DNA from: Streptomyces sp. JH14
Lineage (GTDB): Bacteria > Actinomycetota > Actinomycetes > Streptomycetales > Streptomycetaceae
Assembly (NCBI RefSeq): GCF_029428675.1
Contig: NZ_JAJNEL010000001.1
Span: 5,952,001 to 6,016,000 of the forward strand
Direction of reading: 5' to 3'
DNA length: 64,000 nt
Shown here: positions 6,622 to 15,301 of the stretch, one piece after another
How positions within the stretch are numbered: the stretch's first letter is position 1
Layout: every line of letters begins with the position of its first letter
Made by a program: the position numbers and the translations under genes
Notes under the pieces: model-generated
What the model was told of the DNA's origin: nothing
What the model saw: only the letters and a program-made list of their open reading frames with translations
Database searches by the model: none

Positions 6622-8259
6622 TCAGTGCGCGACGGGCCGCGCCCGCTCCACGATCGAGGCCAGGTCCAGGCTGTGCGGCAGCGTCCCGAAGGCCGCACCC
6701 CAGTCCCCGCCCAGCCGCGACGCACAGAACGCGTCCGCCACCTCCGGCGGTGCCCAGCGCACCAGCAGCGAACCCTGCAGCACCAGTGCCATCCGCTCGA
6801 CGAGCCGGCGGGCCCGCGCCTCGATCCCGTGCAGATCGGCCAGCTCGGTCAGCATGTCCTTGATCGCCCCGTCGAGCCGGTGGTCGGCGCCGCGCGCCCG
6901 GCCGACCTCCTGCAGGAACGCGTTCAGCGCCTGCGGCTCGCGCTGCAACGCCCGCACCACATCCAACGCCTGTACGTTCCCGGAGCCCTCCCAGATCGAG
7001 TTGAGCGGCGCCTCGCGCAGCAGCCGTGGCATCCCGGACTCCTCGACGTACCCATTGCCGCCCAGACACTCCAGCGCCTCGCCGGCCAGCGGCGTGCACC
7101 GCTTCGTCACCCAGTACTTCGCCGTGGGCACCGCGATCCGCAGGAACGCCCGGTCCGCCTCCGTGCCGGCGTCGTACGCGGCGGCCAGCCGCAGTGCCAG
7201 CACCGTCGCCGCCTCCGACTCCAGCGCCAGATCGGCCAGCACGTTGCGCATCAGCGGCTTCTCGACCAGCACCCCGCCGAACACGCTGCGGTACGTGCAG
7301 TGGTGGATCGCCTGCGCCACCGCCTGCCGCATCAGCGCCGCCGAGCCGGTCACACAGTCCAGCCGGGTCGCCGCCACCATCTCGATGATGGTGCGCACCC
7401 CGCGCCCCTCGTCGCCGACCCGGTGCGCCCACGTGCCGTCGAACTCGACCTCGCTCGACGCGTTGGACCGGTTGCCGAGCTTGTCCTTCAGCCGCTGGAT
7501 CGCGAACACATTGCGGCTGCCGTCGGGCAGTACCCGGGGCAGCAGGAAGCACGTCAGCCCGCCGGGGGCCTGCGCCAGTACCAGGAAGCCGTCGGACATC
7601 GGCGCCGAACAGAACCACTTGTGTCCGGTGAGCAGATACTCGCCGTCGGCCGCCAGCGGCTCGGCCCGCGTCGTATTGGACCGGACGTCGGTGCCGCCCT
7701 GCTTCTCGGTCATGCCCATCCCGAAGAGCACACCGGCCTTCTGCGCGGGCGGCCGCAGTTCCCGCTCGTACACCGTCGACGTCAGGCGCGGCTCCCACTC
7801 GGCGGCCAGCACCGGATCGGTCCGCAGCGCCGGCACCGCCGCATGGGTCATCGACAGCGGGCAGCCGTGCCCGCCCTCGGCCTGCGTCCACACCAGGAAC
7901 CCGGCCGCGCGCCGCACATGACCGCCCGGCCGGCCCCACGCGCCGGTCAGCCCGGCGCCGACCGCATGCCCCAGCAGCCGGTGCCAGGCCGGATGGAACT
8001 CCACCTCGTCGATGCGATGCCCGTACCGGTCGTGCGTGCGCAGCTTCGGCGGGTACGTGTTCGCCTGCGCACCCCACTCCTGGACCTGCGCGGACCCGGC
8101 GGCCCTGCCCAGCTCCCCGAGCTCGTCCCGGGCCCCGGCGAGCAGCTCGGGCGCGAGGTGCCGTTCGACGGCTTCGGTCAGCGCGCGGTCGGCGGCGAAG
8201 ACGTCATAGCCGACCAGCGGCGGGACCTGGTTGGACACGGTGTGGGTGGTGGCTGCCAT
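6622..8259 (-). CDS. aidB: AidB-type acyl-CoA dehydrogenase
   Basis: This is a 545-residue flavoprotein, the same length as E. coli AidB (about 541). It contains GMGMTEKQGGTDVRSNTT, LTGHKWFCSAPMSD and RDVLGGNGYVEE-like segments (here LECLGGNGYVEESGMPRLLREAPLNSIWEGSGN) that distinguish the AidB branch from ordinary beta-oxidation dehydrogenases. AidB family members bind FAD and DNA and have been linked to the alkylation response; the physiological substrate is unresolved. The start is the ATG at 8259, only 17 bp from the divergent YihY gene, so the promoters must overlap. An Ada/AlkA-like gene lies elsewhere in the window at 24.7 kb. Confidence 0.9.
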   Translation of the reverse strand: MAATTHTVSNQVPPLVGYDVFAADRALTEAVERHLAPELLAGARDELGELGRAAGSAQVQEWGAQANTYPPKLRTHDRYGHRIDEVEFHPAWHRLLGHAVGAGLTGAWGRPGGHVRRAAGFLVWTQAEGGHGCPLSMTHAAVPALRTDPVLAAEWEPRLTSTVYERELRPPAQKAGVLFGMGMTEKQGGTDVRSNTTRAEPLAADGEYLLTGHKWFCSAPMSDGFLVLAQAPGGLTCFLLPRVLPDGSRNVFAIQRLKDKLGNRSNASSEVEFDGTWAHRVGDEGRGVRTIIEMVAATRLDCVTGSAALMRQAVAQAIHHCTYRSVFGGVLVEKPLMRNVLADLALESEAATVLALRLAAAYDAGTEADRAFLRIAVPTAKYWVTKRCTPLAGEALECLGGNGYVEESGMPRLLREAPLNSIWEGSGNVQALDVVRALQREPQALNAFLQEVGRARGADHRLDGAIKDMLTELADLHGIEARARRLVERMALVLQGSLLVRWAPPEVADAFCASRLGGDWGAAFGTLPHSLDLASIVERARPVAH

Positions 8260-8276
8260 GCGGATACGGTAAGGAT

Positions 8277-9500
8277 GTGCAGGCAGCAAATGAAACACCC
8301 GAGCGGCCACCGGGGCGGCTCCACCGGGCCCGAGTCCTCTACCGCAACGTATCCATGCGGCAGATGGTCTGGCAGTTGCTCAAGGACACCGTCAATTCGT
8401 GCATGGAGTACCGCATTCTGGGACTCGCGGCCGAGGCGGCGTTCTTCACCCTGCTGTCCCTGCCGCCGCTGCTGCTCGCCCTGATCGGACTGCTCGGTTA
8501 CGTCGACGAGTGGACGAACACCACCACGGTCGCCTCGATCGAGCGCAACATCCTCAACGCGGCGCAGACCGTCCTGTCCCAGCGGGGCGTCAACGACTTC
8601 GCCAAACCGCTCCTGGAGGACGTCACCACCGGCGCCCGCCCCGACGTCATCTCGATCGGTTTCGCGATCGCGCTCTGGTCGGGGTCCCGCGCGGTGAACG
8701 TCTTCATCGACACGATCACCGTGATGTACGGCCTCGACGGCCACCGCGGCATCGTCAAGACGCGGCTGCTCTCCTTCCTGCTCTACATCGTCGCGCTGCT
8801 GCTGGGCGCGATCGTGCTGCCGCTGCTCGTGGTTGGTCCCGACCGGGTCGTGGAGCTCGTTCCCTGGGGTACCGAGGTCATCAGCGTCCTCTACTGGCCG
8901 TTGGTGATCCTGCTGTCGGTCGCGTTCCTGACGACGCTGTACCACGTGTCCGTGCCGGTGCGTTCGCCGTGGATAGAGGACATGCCGGGTGCGCTGGTGG
9001 CGCTCGCGATGTGGGTGCTCGGGAGCTTCCTGCTGCGGATCTATCTGACCAGTACGGTCGAGGGGCCGACGATCTACGGCTCACTGGCCGCCCCGATCGC
9101 CGTGCTGCTGTGGATCGGCGTCTCCGCGTTCGCGGTGCTGGTGGGGGCGGCGGTCAACGCCGCCATCGACCGGGTCTGGCCGTCGCTGGCGACGGCGGCG
9201 GCGCGTGCGGCCAACGACCGGATGCGGGCGGCCCAGGCCGCGGAACTCGTGGCGCGGGCGCAGGCGGAGTGCGCCGACGAGGACTGGGACGACGACATGG
9301 AGGAAGGCGACATCCCCTACATGCCGTCCGAGTTCCCGGAGCGGTGGTCGCGGTTCCTGCCCCCGGACGATGTGAAGTCCCGCCTGCTGCAGCCGGGCCG
9401 CGACAAGGAGGCGGCGAAGGACGCCGCCAAGGAGAAGGACAAGGCCACGGGCAAGGACAGCGAGCAGGAGGGGAAGGGATCCCCGAAGCCGCGGTCGTAG
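8277..9500 (+). CDS. YihY/BrkB family inner-membrane protein
   Basis: This 407-residue polytopic membrane protein has about six hydrophobic segments between residues 45 and 300 (AAFFTLLSLPPLLLALIGLL near the start; LIVLLWIGVSAFAVLVGAAVN-like near the end) and the family signature of an amphipathic N-terminus with WQLLKDTVNSC. The C-terminal 100 residues are soluble, acidic then Lys/Glu/Ala rich. The family was once called RNase BN or virulence factor BrkB; its true function is unknown. The start is a GTG at 8277 that sits two bases after AAGGA, too close for ordinary initiation, which suggests a leaderless transcript or the downstream ATG at 8355. Confidence 0.85.
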   Translation: MQAANETPERPPGRLHRARVLYRNVSMRQMVWQLLKDTVNSCMEYRILGLAAEAAFFTLLSLPPLLLALIGLLGYVDEWTNTTTVASIERNILNAAQTVLSQRGVNDFAKPLLEDVTTGARPDVISIGFAIALWSGSRAVNVFIDTITVMYGLDGHRGIVKTRLLSFLLYIVALLLGAIVLPLLVVGPDRVVELVPWGTEVISVLYWPLVILLSVAFLTTLYHVSVPVRSPWIEDMPGALVALAMWVLGSFLLRIYLTSTVEGPTIYGSLAAPIAVLLWIGVSAFAVLVGAAVNAAIDRVWPSLATAAARAANDRMRAAQAAELVARAQAECADEDWDDDMEEGDIPYMPSEFPERWSRFLPPDDVKSRLLQPGRDKEAAKDAAKEKDKATGKDSEQEGKGSPKPRS

Positions 9501-9552
9501 GACCCGGCCGAACGCCGCCCCCGCCGCGCGCCCTCGCGCGTAGCGTGGCGGC

Positions 9553-10299
9553 ATGGGCGAACGGTACGAAGAGCGGGAGTCCTGTTTCCACGGGGCGATC
9601 GTCTGGACGCGGCAGGACCGGGCGCACGGGCCCGTGCGCCCGGTCCTGCCCGACGGCTGCATGGACCTGCTCTGGATCGGCGACCGGCTGCTCGTCGCCG
9701 GACCGGACACGCACGCGTACGAACCCTCCGAGGCGGCCGGCGGGCGGTTCACGGGCATCCGGTTCGCCCCCGGCACCGCCCCGGCCCTGCTCGGCGTACC
9801 GGCGCACGAACTGCGTGACCTGCGGGTCGACCTGGCCGATCTGTGGCCGGGCGCGCACGTGCGCGTACTTACCGAGCGCATCGCCGCAGCCACCGACCCC
9901 GCCGCCGCACTGGAGGCCCTGGCGCTGCGGAGGGCGGCCGCGACCGGGCCGCCGGACCCGCTGATGCGGTCCGTCGCCGTGCAGCTGGCGCAGGGGCGGT
10001 CCGTCGCCGCCACCGCGGACACGGTCGGCCTCGGCCCCCGGCAACTGCACCGCCGTGCGCTGGCGGCCTTCGGCTACGGTCCCAAGACCCTGGCCCGGGT
10101 GCTGCGACTGCAGCGCGCGCTCGCCCTGGTGGGGTCCGGAATGCCGTACGCCGATGCGGCGCTCGCGGCGGGCTGCACCGACCAGGCGCACCTCGCGCGG
10201 GAGATGCGCGAACTGGCCGGTACGACCCTGACCGCCTACTTCGCGGCGTCGGCGAACAGCGAGACCGCGCAGCCGTCCGGGTCGAGGACCACCGCGTAA
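9553..10299 (+). CDS. AraC-type helix-turn-helix regulator
   Basis: This 248-residue regulator has an N-terminal effector-like region with VRPVLPDGCMDLLWIGDRLLVAGPDT, characteristic of the DUF6597 (formerly AraC N-terminal) sensor. It ends in a two-helix-turn-helix AraC domain with SVAATADTVGLGPRQLHRR and MPYADAALAAGCTDQAHLAREMRELAGTT. The ligand is unknown. The 3' end overlaps the 3' end of the convergent VOC gene by 64 bp, so the last 21 codons are antisense to the VOC stop region. A pair made of an AraC regulator and a VOC protein is common in Streptomyces and suggests a shared small-molecule stress. Confidence 0.85.
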   Translation: MGERYEERESCFHGAIVWTRQDRAHGPVRPVLPDGCMDLLWIGDRLLVAGPDTHAYEPSEAAGGRFTGIRFAPGTAPALLGVPAHELRDLRVDLADLWPGAHVRVLTERIAAATDPAAALEALALRRAAATGPPDPLMRSVAVQLAQGRSVAATADTVGLGPRQLHRRALAAFGYGPKTLARVLRLQRALALVGSGMPYADAALAAGCTDQAHLAREMRELAGTTLTAYFAASANSETAQPSGSRTTA

Positions 10300-10631
10300 C
10301 GCTGCCCCCACTCGGCGTCCCACGGCTTCAGGTGGCCCTGGTAGCCGGCGCCGGTCAGGTCGGCGTACACCGCATCCACCTCCGCGGGACTGTCGCAGCG
10401 GAACGCGAGCCCGACCCGGTCACCTCCCCGGGAGCCGGCCCACCCGGCATCGAAGGAGCGGATGACGTCCTCGGTGTCCCACAGGAGTCGCTGACCGCCC
10501 GGCAGGGTCACTTCGACATGGGGTGCGGAGTCCGCCCCGGCCGGGATGTCGAGCCCGAGCCGGCGGTAGAAGGTGAGCGATGCGGCCAGATCCGCGGTGA
10601 TGATGCCGATCGCGTCGAGTCGTGGAGTCAT
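10236..10631 (-). CDS. VOC superfamily (glyoxalase/bleomycin-resistance fold) protein
   Basis: This is a 131-residue protein of the vicinal-oxygen-chelate fold. It shows two beta-alpha-beta modules: TPRLDAIGIITADLAASLTFYRRLGLDIP at the N-terminus and GQRYAVVLDPDGCAVSLFA at the C-terminus. The metal-ligand positions typical of glyoxalase I are not clearly conserved, so this may be a binding protein or dioxygenase-like member. The start is the ATG at 10631 (MTPRLDAIG). It is convergent with and overlaps the AraC regulator. Confidence 0.85.
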   Translation of the reverse strand: MTPRLDAIGIITADLAASLTFYRRLGLDIPAGADSAPHVEVTLPGGQRLLWDTEDVIRSFDAGWAGSRGGDRVGLAFRCDSPAEVDAVYADLTGAGYQGHLKPWDAEWGQRYAVVLDPDGCAVSLFADAAK

Positions 10632-10837
10632 GGTCCGAACGTAGAGCGGACCCCCGCGACAGGTCTTGTACGAATCGGTCATGTCGCCACCGGGCTGCGG
10701 GGGCCCGGCCGGACGCAGGCGAGTTACCTGCCCGTGCCCGACCGCCCCACCCGTGCGACGAGGACCCGGCGCGGGTGCCTGCCGCCCCGGCGCACGCGTC
10801 GCCGGCCGTTCGAGATCGCCGAGGAAGACGCCCGCAC

Positions 10838-12376
10838 TCAGAGGCAGTCGCCGGGTGAGGTCCCCGGGTCCGTCAGCGCCAGGCCGAGCTGGGCGCGCTC
10901 GGTGACCCAGCGGGACGGACGGTGGCGCGGATCACCGGTCGTGGTGAGCAGCGCCCGCTGAAGTTCCAGCATCCGGCCCGCGCCGACCCGGTCACCCCAG
11001 GCCAGCGGCCCCACCGGATAGCCGAGGCCGGTCGTGACGGCCAGATCGATGTCGGCCGGGGTGGCGAGGGAGCGCTCGGCGATCGACGCGGCGACGGACA
11101 CGATCGAGGCCAGCAGCCGCTGCGCGACCGAGCCCGCCGTGTCCCGCACCACCGACACCGCGTACGGCTCGCCGCCGTCCGCCGCCCGCGCCAGGACCGC
11201 GCGGGCGTCGTGTGCGGCGGCCGGGTCCGCCGCCGCCGTCACGGCCAGCACCCGGCGCCGGCCGGCCGGCGGCAGCGGGTCGACGCCGAAGGTGCGCCGG
11301 GCGGGCAGCCCGTGCGCGGCGACCGCTGCGGCCACGGTGGTGCCCCAGACGGGAACGAGCACCAGTGCATCGGCGGACGGCCCCGCACCCCGCTCGACGG
11401 CGGTGCCCGCCGCGGACAGCGTCTCGCGCAGCGCGGCCGCGCCCGGGTCCGCCGCGTCCCCGACGACATGCACCGGCCGGTCCGCGTTCCCCGTGACCGG
11501 GGGCTCCGCAGCGGCGGCGGGCGCGTCGGCGCCGTACGCGAACCAGCCGCGCCCGGTCTTGCGGCCGTGCAGCCCCGCAGCCACCCGGTTCGGGGTGAGG
11601 TACGAGGGGCGGAGCCGGTCCGCGTACCGGAAGCCCTCCCAGATCGAGTCGATGACCGCGGCCGTCACATCCAGACCCGTGAGGTCCATCAGCTCGAACG
11701 GGCCCATCCGCAGGCCGAGCACGTCACGCGCGATCCGGTCGATGCCCGCCGGGTCGGCGACCGACTCCTCCAGCAGCGCGAGCGCCTCGGTCACCAGACC
11801 GCGACCGGCGTGGTTGACGAGGAAGCCGGGGGTGTCGGCGACCGTCACCGCCCGGTGCCCGCAGCCCTCGACGAGCGCGGTGAGGGCCGGCGGGATCTCC
11901 GGGCGGGTGGCCGCGCCCGGCACGACCTCGACGATCTTCATGAGCGGCACCGGGTTGAAGAAGTGCAGCCCTGCCAGGCGCGTCGGGTCCTCGAGTGTCG
12001 CGGCGATCCGGGTGACGGACAGGGAGGAGGTGTTGGTCGCGAACACGGCCGAGGCGGGCAGCGCCTTCTCCAGCCGGCCGAAGACCTCCGCCTTGGTGCC
12101 GAGGTCCTCCCGCACGGCCTCGATCACCAGCTCGACGTCCGGTCCGTCCGCCCATGGATCATCGAGCGGAACCAGCCGTTCCAGGGCGGCGGCGCCGTCC
12201 TCGGCCGACAGCCGGCCCTTCTGCACGGCGCGGTCGAGCATGGACCGTACGAAGTCGAGGGCCGCGGTCACCGCCTCGGTGCGTACATCGCACAGCTCGA
12301 CGGTGTGTCCGGCGGTCGCGGCCCACTGGGCGATGCCACGGCCCATGGCTCCGGCGCCGACGATCCTGATACGCAT
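10838..12376 (-). CDS. 3-hydroxyacyl-CoA dehydrogenase (two-domain, PaaH-like)
   Basis: This 512-residue cytoplasmic NAD-dependent enzyme oxidises 3-hydroxyacyl-CoA. The Rossmann motif VGAGAMG is at residues 6-12, the catalytic histidine region is GLHFFNPVPLMKIVEVV, and NTSSLSVTRIA is conserved. A second, degenerate C-terminal dehydrogenase helical domain (NLTPADIDLAVTTGLGYPVGPLAWGDRVG-like) follows an alanine-rich linker, as in PaaH/PaaC proteins of aromatic CoA pathways. It is the last gene of a three-gene operon with the CoA-transferase subunits (46 bp after the B subunit), starting at the ATG at 12376 with GAGAGGA upstream. Confidence 0.9.
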   Translation of the reverse strand: MRIRIVGAGAMGRGIAQWAATAGHTVELCDVRTEAVTAALDFVRSMLDRAVQKGRLSAEDGAAALERLVPLDDPWADGPDVELVIEAVREDLGTKAEVFGRLEKALPASAVFATNTSSLSVTRIAATLEDPTRLAGLHFFNPVPLMKIVEVVPGAATRPEIPPALTALVEGCGHRAVTVADTPGFLVNHAGRGLVTEALALLEESVADPAGIDRIARDVLGLRMGPFELMDLTGLDVTAAVIDSIWEGFRYADRLRPSYLTPNRVAAGLHGRKTGRGWFAYGADAPAAAAEPPVTGNADRPVHVVGDAADPGAAALRETLSAAGTAVERGAGPSADALVLVPVWGTTVAAAVAAHGLPARRTFGVDPLPPAGRRRVLAVTAAADPAAAHDARAVLARAADGGEPYAVSVVRDTAGSVAQRLLASIVSVAASIAERSLATPADIDLAVTTGLGYPVGPLAWGDRVGAGRMLELQRALLTTTGDPRHRPSRWVTERAQLGLALTDPGTSPGDCL

Positions 12377-12421
12377 GGCAGTGGGGGTCCTCTCGGGTGC
12401 GGGTGAGTGGGTGCGGTCGTC

Positions 12422-13183
12422 TCAGCGAAGATAGACGCGTTCGGGGTCGACGTCCTCGCGCAGCAGTCGCAGCTCCTCGGCGGTCGGCGGCGGCACGGTC
12501 TCCACGGTGTCGGCGACCGACAGGTCCCAGCCCGTGGCCGCCCGTACCTGCCCGACCGTGACACCCGGCTGGACGGCGACCAGCCGCAGCTCCTCGCCGA
12601 TGCCCGCCCGGGCCAGGATGCCCAGTTCGGTGATGACGCGGGTGACGCCGATGCCCAGCGGCCGGATGCCCTCGGCGAGGGCCCGGTCGGGGCCGGGGGT
12701 GGTGCAGAAGTCGAGGGTTCCGGTGAAGGAGCGCGGGGTGTGGCGGCGCATCACCACGAAGACCTCACGTGAGTTGGCCATCACCTCGACGCCGCCGCCG
12801 GAGCCGGGCAGCCGGACCGTCGGGCTGTCCCAGTCGCCGATCACCGAGGTGTTGAGATTGCCGTGGCGGTCGATCTGCGCGGCGCCCAGGAACCCGACGT
12901 CGATATGGCCTCCCTGCAGTACGCAGCCGAAGAGGGCCGGCATGGAGAGGACCGCCTCGGCGCCCGTGATGAGGACGGCGTCGGCGATGGTCTCCGGCAG
13001 ATGCGAGGGGTGGGCGCCGCAGACCCCGGACTCGTACACGACCTCGATGTCCGGGGCGACCGTCAGATGGGCCAGCTCCGTGGCGAGGGTCGGCAGGCCG
13101 ATGCCGGCGAACACGGTGCGCCGCGCGACCAGTTCGCGCGAGGCGACGACGGAGAGCAGCTCCGACGAGGTGACGGTGGTCAT
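12422..13183 (-). CDS. CoA-transferase subunit B (GctB/PcaJ/IpdB type)
   Basis: This is a 253-residue beta subunit of a class I CoA-transferase. The glutamate of YESG (Glu51) occupies the position of the catalytic Glu in glutaconate CoA-transferase subunit B (Glu54), followed by VCGAHPSHLPETIADAVLITGAEAVLSMPALFG. It acts with the A subunit encoded 26 bp upstream. The substrate could be a 3-oxo or unsaturated acid; related IpdB proteins in steroid degraders act as ring-opening hydrolases instead, so transferase activity is inferred. The start is an ATG at 13183 with GAAGGAG nearby. Confidence 0.88.
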   Translation of the reverse strand: MTTVTSSELLSVVASRELVARRTVFAGIGLPTLATELAHLTVAPDIEVVYESGVCGAHPSHLPETIADAVLITGAEAVLSMPALFGCVLQGGHIDVGFLGAAQIDRHGNLNTSVIGDWDSPTVRLPGSGGGVEVMANSREVFVVMRRHTPRSFTGTLDFCTTPGPDRALAEGIRPLGIGVTRVITELGILARAGIGEELRLVAVQPGVTVGQVRAATGWDLSVADTVETVPPPTAEELRLLREDVDPERVYLR

Positions 13184-13209
13184 GCCCTGCTCCTTCTCGT
13201 GTTCCGTAC

Positions 13210-14157
13210 TCACAGTCGCCGCCCGTAGTTCACCGGTTCGCTGAGCGCCTCGCCGACCGCCAGGCCCGCCCAGAACTCGTCGCCCAGCCTGTCGACGTAC
13301 TCGGCGTGGTCGGCCGTCCCGCGCACCCACTCGTCCAGCCACTCCTGCAGCCGCTGCGGATCCTTGCTGATCTGCGACCAGGCCCGGTAGAAGGCGTTGT
13401 CCCGGTCGTAGTAACCCTGCGCGAACGAGGGGTGCGCGCCGCGTGGGCAGGCGACCACGGCGTCGACCGCATGGGCCGGGACGAGCGTACGGTTCGGGTC
13501 CGAGCGGATCACCTCGTCGTCGACGATCTCCTCCACGACGACGATCGCCTTGTCCGCCGCGTACACCGCTTCCGCCTGGATGCCGGTCAGGCCCCATATC
13601 TGGGTGTTGCCGCGGCGGTCGGCCCGCTGCGCGTGGATGATCGTGACATCCGGGTTGACGGGCGGGACGACGTAGATCTGCTCGGGTTCGCCGTCCGGGC
13701 CCGGATAGGGCGAAGTGACCTTCCGCAGATCGCTGTTGACGGACGGCAGATCGCTGCCGCCGTACGAGCGCAACGGATAGAACGGCAGCCGCTGGGAGCC
13801 GGCGAGATAGCGGCAGATCATGCCGTAGTGGCTGTACTCCTCGAAGGCGAGCGGCATCGGATCGCCGGTCTCGACGCGCCGCCGCAGCTCGCCGAGCGAA
13901 CCGGCCGAGGAGTTGCCGACGAACGAGGAGACCAGCCGTGAGACACACCCCGCGGCGATCATCTGGTCGACGACGATGTCGGCGGTCATCCGGACGACGG
14001 TGAGGTCGCGGCGGCCCTGGCGGATGATCTCGTGGCCCGCGGCGGTCGGGATGAGATGGGTGAAACCTTCGAGGCAGACGGTGTCGCCGTCGTGGACGAA
14101 GGAGGCGATGGCCTCCCGCATCGACAGCGTCTTGTCCGCCCGGTCCGTTGTGGCCAC
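13210..14157 (-). CDS. CoA-transferase subunit A (GctA/IpdA type)
   Basis: This is a 315-residue alpha subunit with the glycine-rich CoA-binding segment DGDTVCLEGFTHLIPTAAGHEI near the N-terminus and the acidic segment VVVEEIVDDEVI. Its length fits the GctA/IpdA branch rather than the shorter PcaI. It starts with GTG at 14157, preceded by an excellent AGAGGAG. It is the first gene of the operon A-B-dehydrogenase and diverges from the LysR regulator across a 114-bp region, the usual arrangement for LysR control of a catabolic operon. Confidence 0.88.
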   Translation of the reverse strand: MATTDRADKTLSMREAIASFVHDGDTVCLEGFTHLIPTAAGHEIIRQGRRDLTVVRMTADIVVDQMIAAGCVSRLVSSFVGNSSAGSLGELRRRVETGDPMPLAFEEYSHYGMICRYLAGSQRLPFYPLRSYGGSDLPSVNSDLRKVTSPYPGPDGEPEQIYVVPPVNPDVTIIHAQRADRRGNTQIWGLTGIQAEAVYAADKAIVVVEEIVDDEVIRSDPNRTLVPAHAVDAVVACPRGAHPSFAQGYYDRDNAFYRAWSQISKDPQRLQEWLDEWVRGTADHAEYVDRLGDEFWAGLAVGEALSEPVNYGRRL

Positions 14158-14271
14158 GGTGCTCCTCTGCGTGTGCGTGCGCGTTGCCCCACCGTGTCAG
14201 CGGCCATTGTTTGCTGTCCAATACCAAATTAAGGTCGAATCAAGACTTCTGATGTATGAATGAGGTGGGGA
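14158..14271. promoter_or_regulatory. Divergent control region of LysR gene and CoA-transferase operon
   Basis: This 114-bp intergenic stretch is markedly A/T-rich against its surroundings, especially 14205-14260 (TTGTTTGCTGTCCAATACC and the following AATTAAGG). It has several T-N11-A candidates, as expected for LysR binding, but I could not single out one dyad with confidence. The region must carry both promoters. Confidence 0.5.
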
Positions 14272-15171
14272 ATGGAGCTGCGTCATCTGTCCGCGTTCAT
14301 CGCAGTGGCCGAGGAGCTGCACTTCGGCCGGGCCGCCAAGCGTCTGCAGATGGCCCAGCCGCCCCTGAGTCAGCAGATCCGGCAGCTGGAGAAGGAGCTC
14401 GGCGTCCAGCTCTTCGAACGCAACACCCGCTCGGTGCGGCTCACCAGCGCGGGGGAGTCGTTCCTCCAGCCGGTGCGGACCGTGCTCGACGACCTCGACA
14501 CGGCGGTACGGGCCGCGAGGGCGGCCGGCCGCGGCGAGTACGGTCGGGTCACCATCGGCTTCGCCGGCGCGTCCAGCCGCGAGACGCTGCCGCTGCTGAC
14601 CAGGGCGGTGCGCGCCGCCCATCCCGCCCTGGAGCTGGTCATGAAGGGCCAGACGTACGCGAATGTCGCGCTCGCCGGAGTGGCGGACGGCTCGCTCGAC
14701 CTCGGATTCGTCCGGCTGCCCGTGACCCGGCCCGGCGTGCAGTACCGGGTCATCGACGAGGAGGAGCTGGTCTGTGCCCTGCCCTCCGACCACCCGCTCG
14801 CCAGGCTGGACCAGGTCCCGATCGGGGTGCTCGCCGAGGAGCCGTTCGTCTCCTTCCCCGCCAACACCGGCTCGACCGTGCGGGACGCGACCGTCGGGGC
14901 GTGCGAGGCGGCCGGGTTCAACCCGCGCGTGGTGCAGGAGGCCCCCGACTCGTACACCATCCTGGCCCTGGTCGCCGCGGGCGTCGGCGTGACGCTCACC
15001 GTCACCTCCTGCCAGCACATCCAGCAGAACGGCCTGGTCTACCGACCGCTCGCCGGGCCACCGATCCAGCTTCAGGCGGCGCTCGCCTGGCGGACCGACA
15101 ACCCGTCCGCCGCCCTGCGCGCGGTACTCGCCGTCGCGGAGAGCGCGCTGCCGACCCCGGTAGGCCATTGA
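14272..15171 (+). CDS. LysR family transcriptional regulator
   Basis: This is a 299-residue LysR-type regulator. The winged HTH occupies residues 1-60 (MELRHLSAFIAVAEELHFGRAAKRL, PPLSQQIRQLEKELG, LFERNTRSVRLTSAG), followed by a periplasmic-binding-protein-like effector domain (GRVTIGFAGASSRETLPLL, LDLGFVRLP). It resembles regulators of aromatic and acyl-acid degradation. I chose the ATG at 14272 with GAGG upstream over an ATG four codons earlier. It lies back to back with the CoA-transferase operon and upstream of the thiolase, so both are probable targets. Confidence 0.9.
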   Translation: MELRHLSAFIAVAEELHFGRAAKRLQMAQPPLSQQIRQLEKELGVQLFERNTRSVRLTSAGESFLQPVRTVLDDLDTAVRAARAAGRGEYGRVTIGFAGASSRETLPLLTRAVRAAHPALELVMKGQTYANVALAGVADGSLDLGFVRLPVTRPGVQYRVIDEEELVCALPSDHPLARLDQVPIGVLAEEPFVSFPANTGSTVRDATVGACEAAGFNPRVVQEAPDSYTILALVAAGVGVTLTVTSCQHIQQNGLVYRPLAGPPIQLQAALAWRTDNPSAALRAVLAVAESALPTPVGH

Positions 15172-15301
15172 GACGCGTGGCGTCTTGAACCAGGGCGAAC
15201 TGGATATTGGACCGACTCAGTCACCGAGTGCGAGGGTCGGTGGACACCGAGGTCAGCCACAACCGCCCCGTCACCCGCCCGTGCCACCGGAAGGTCCCGC
15301 C

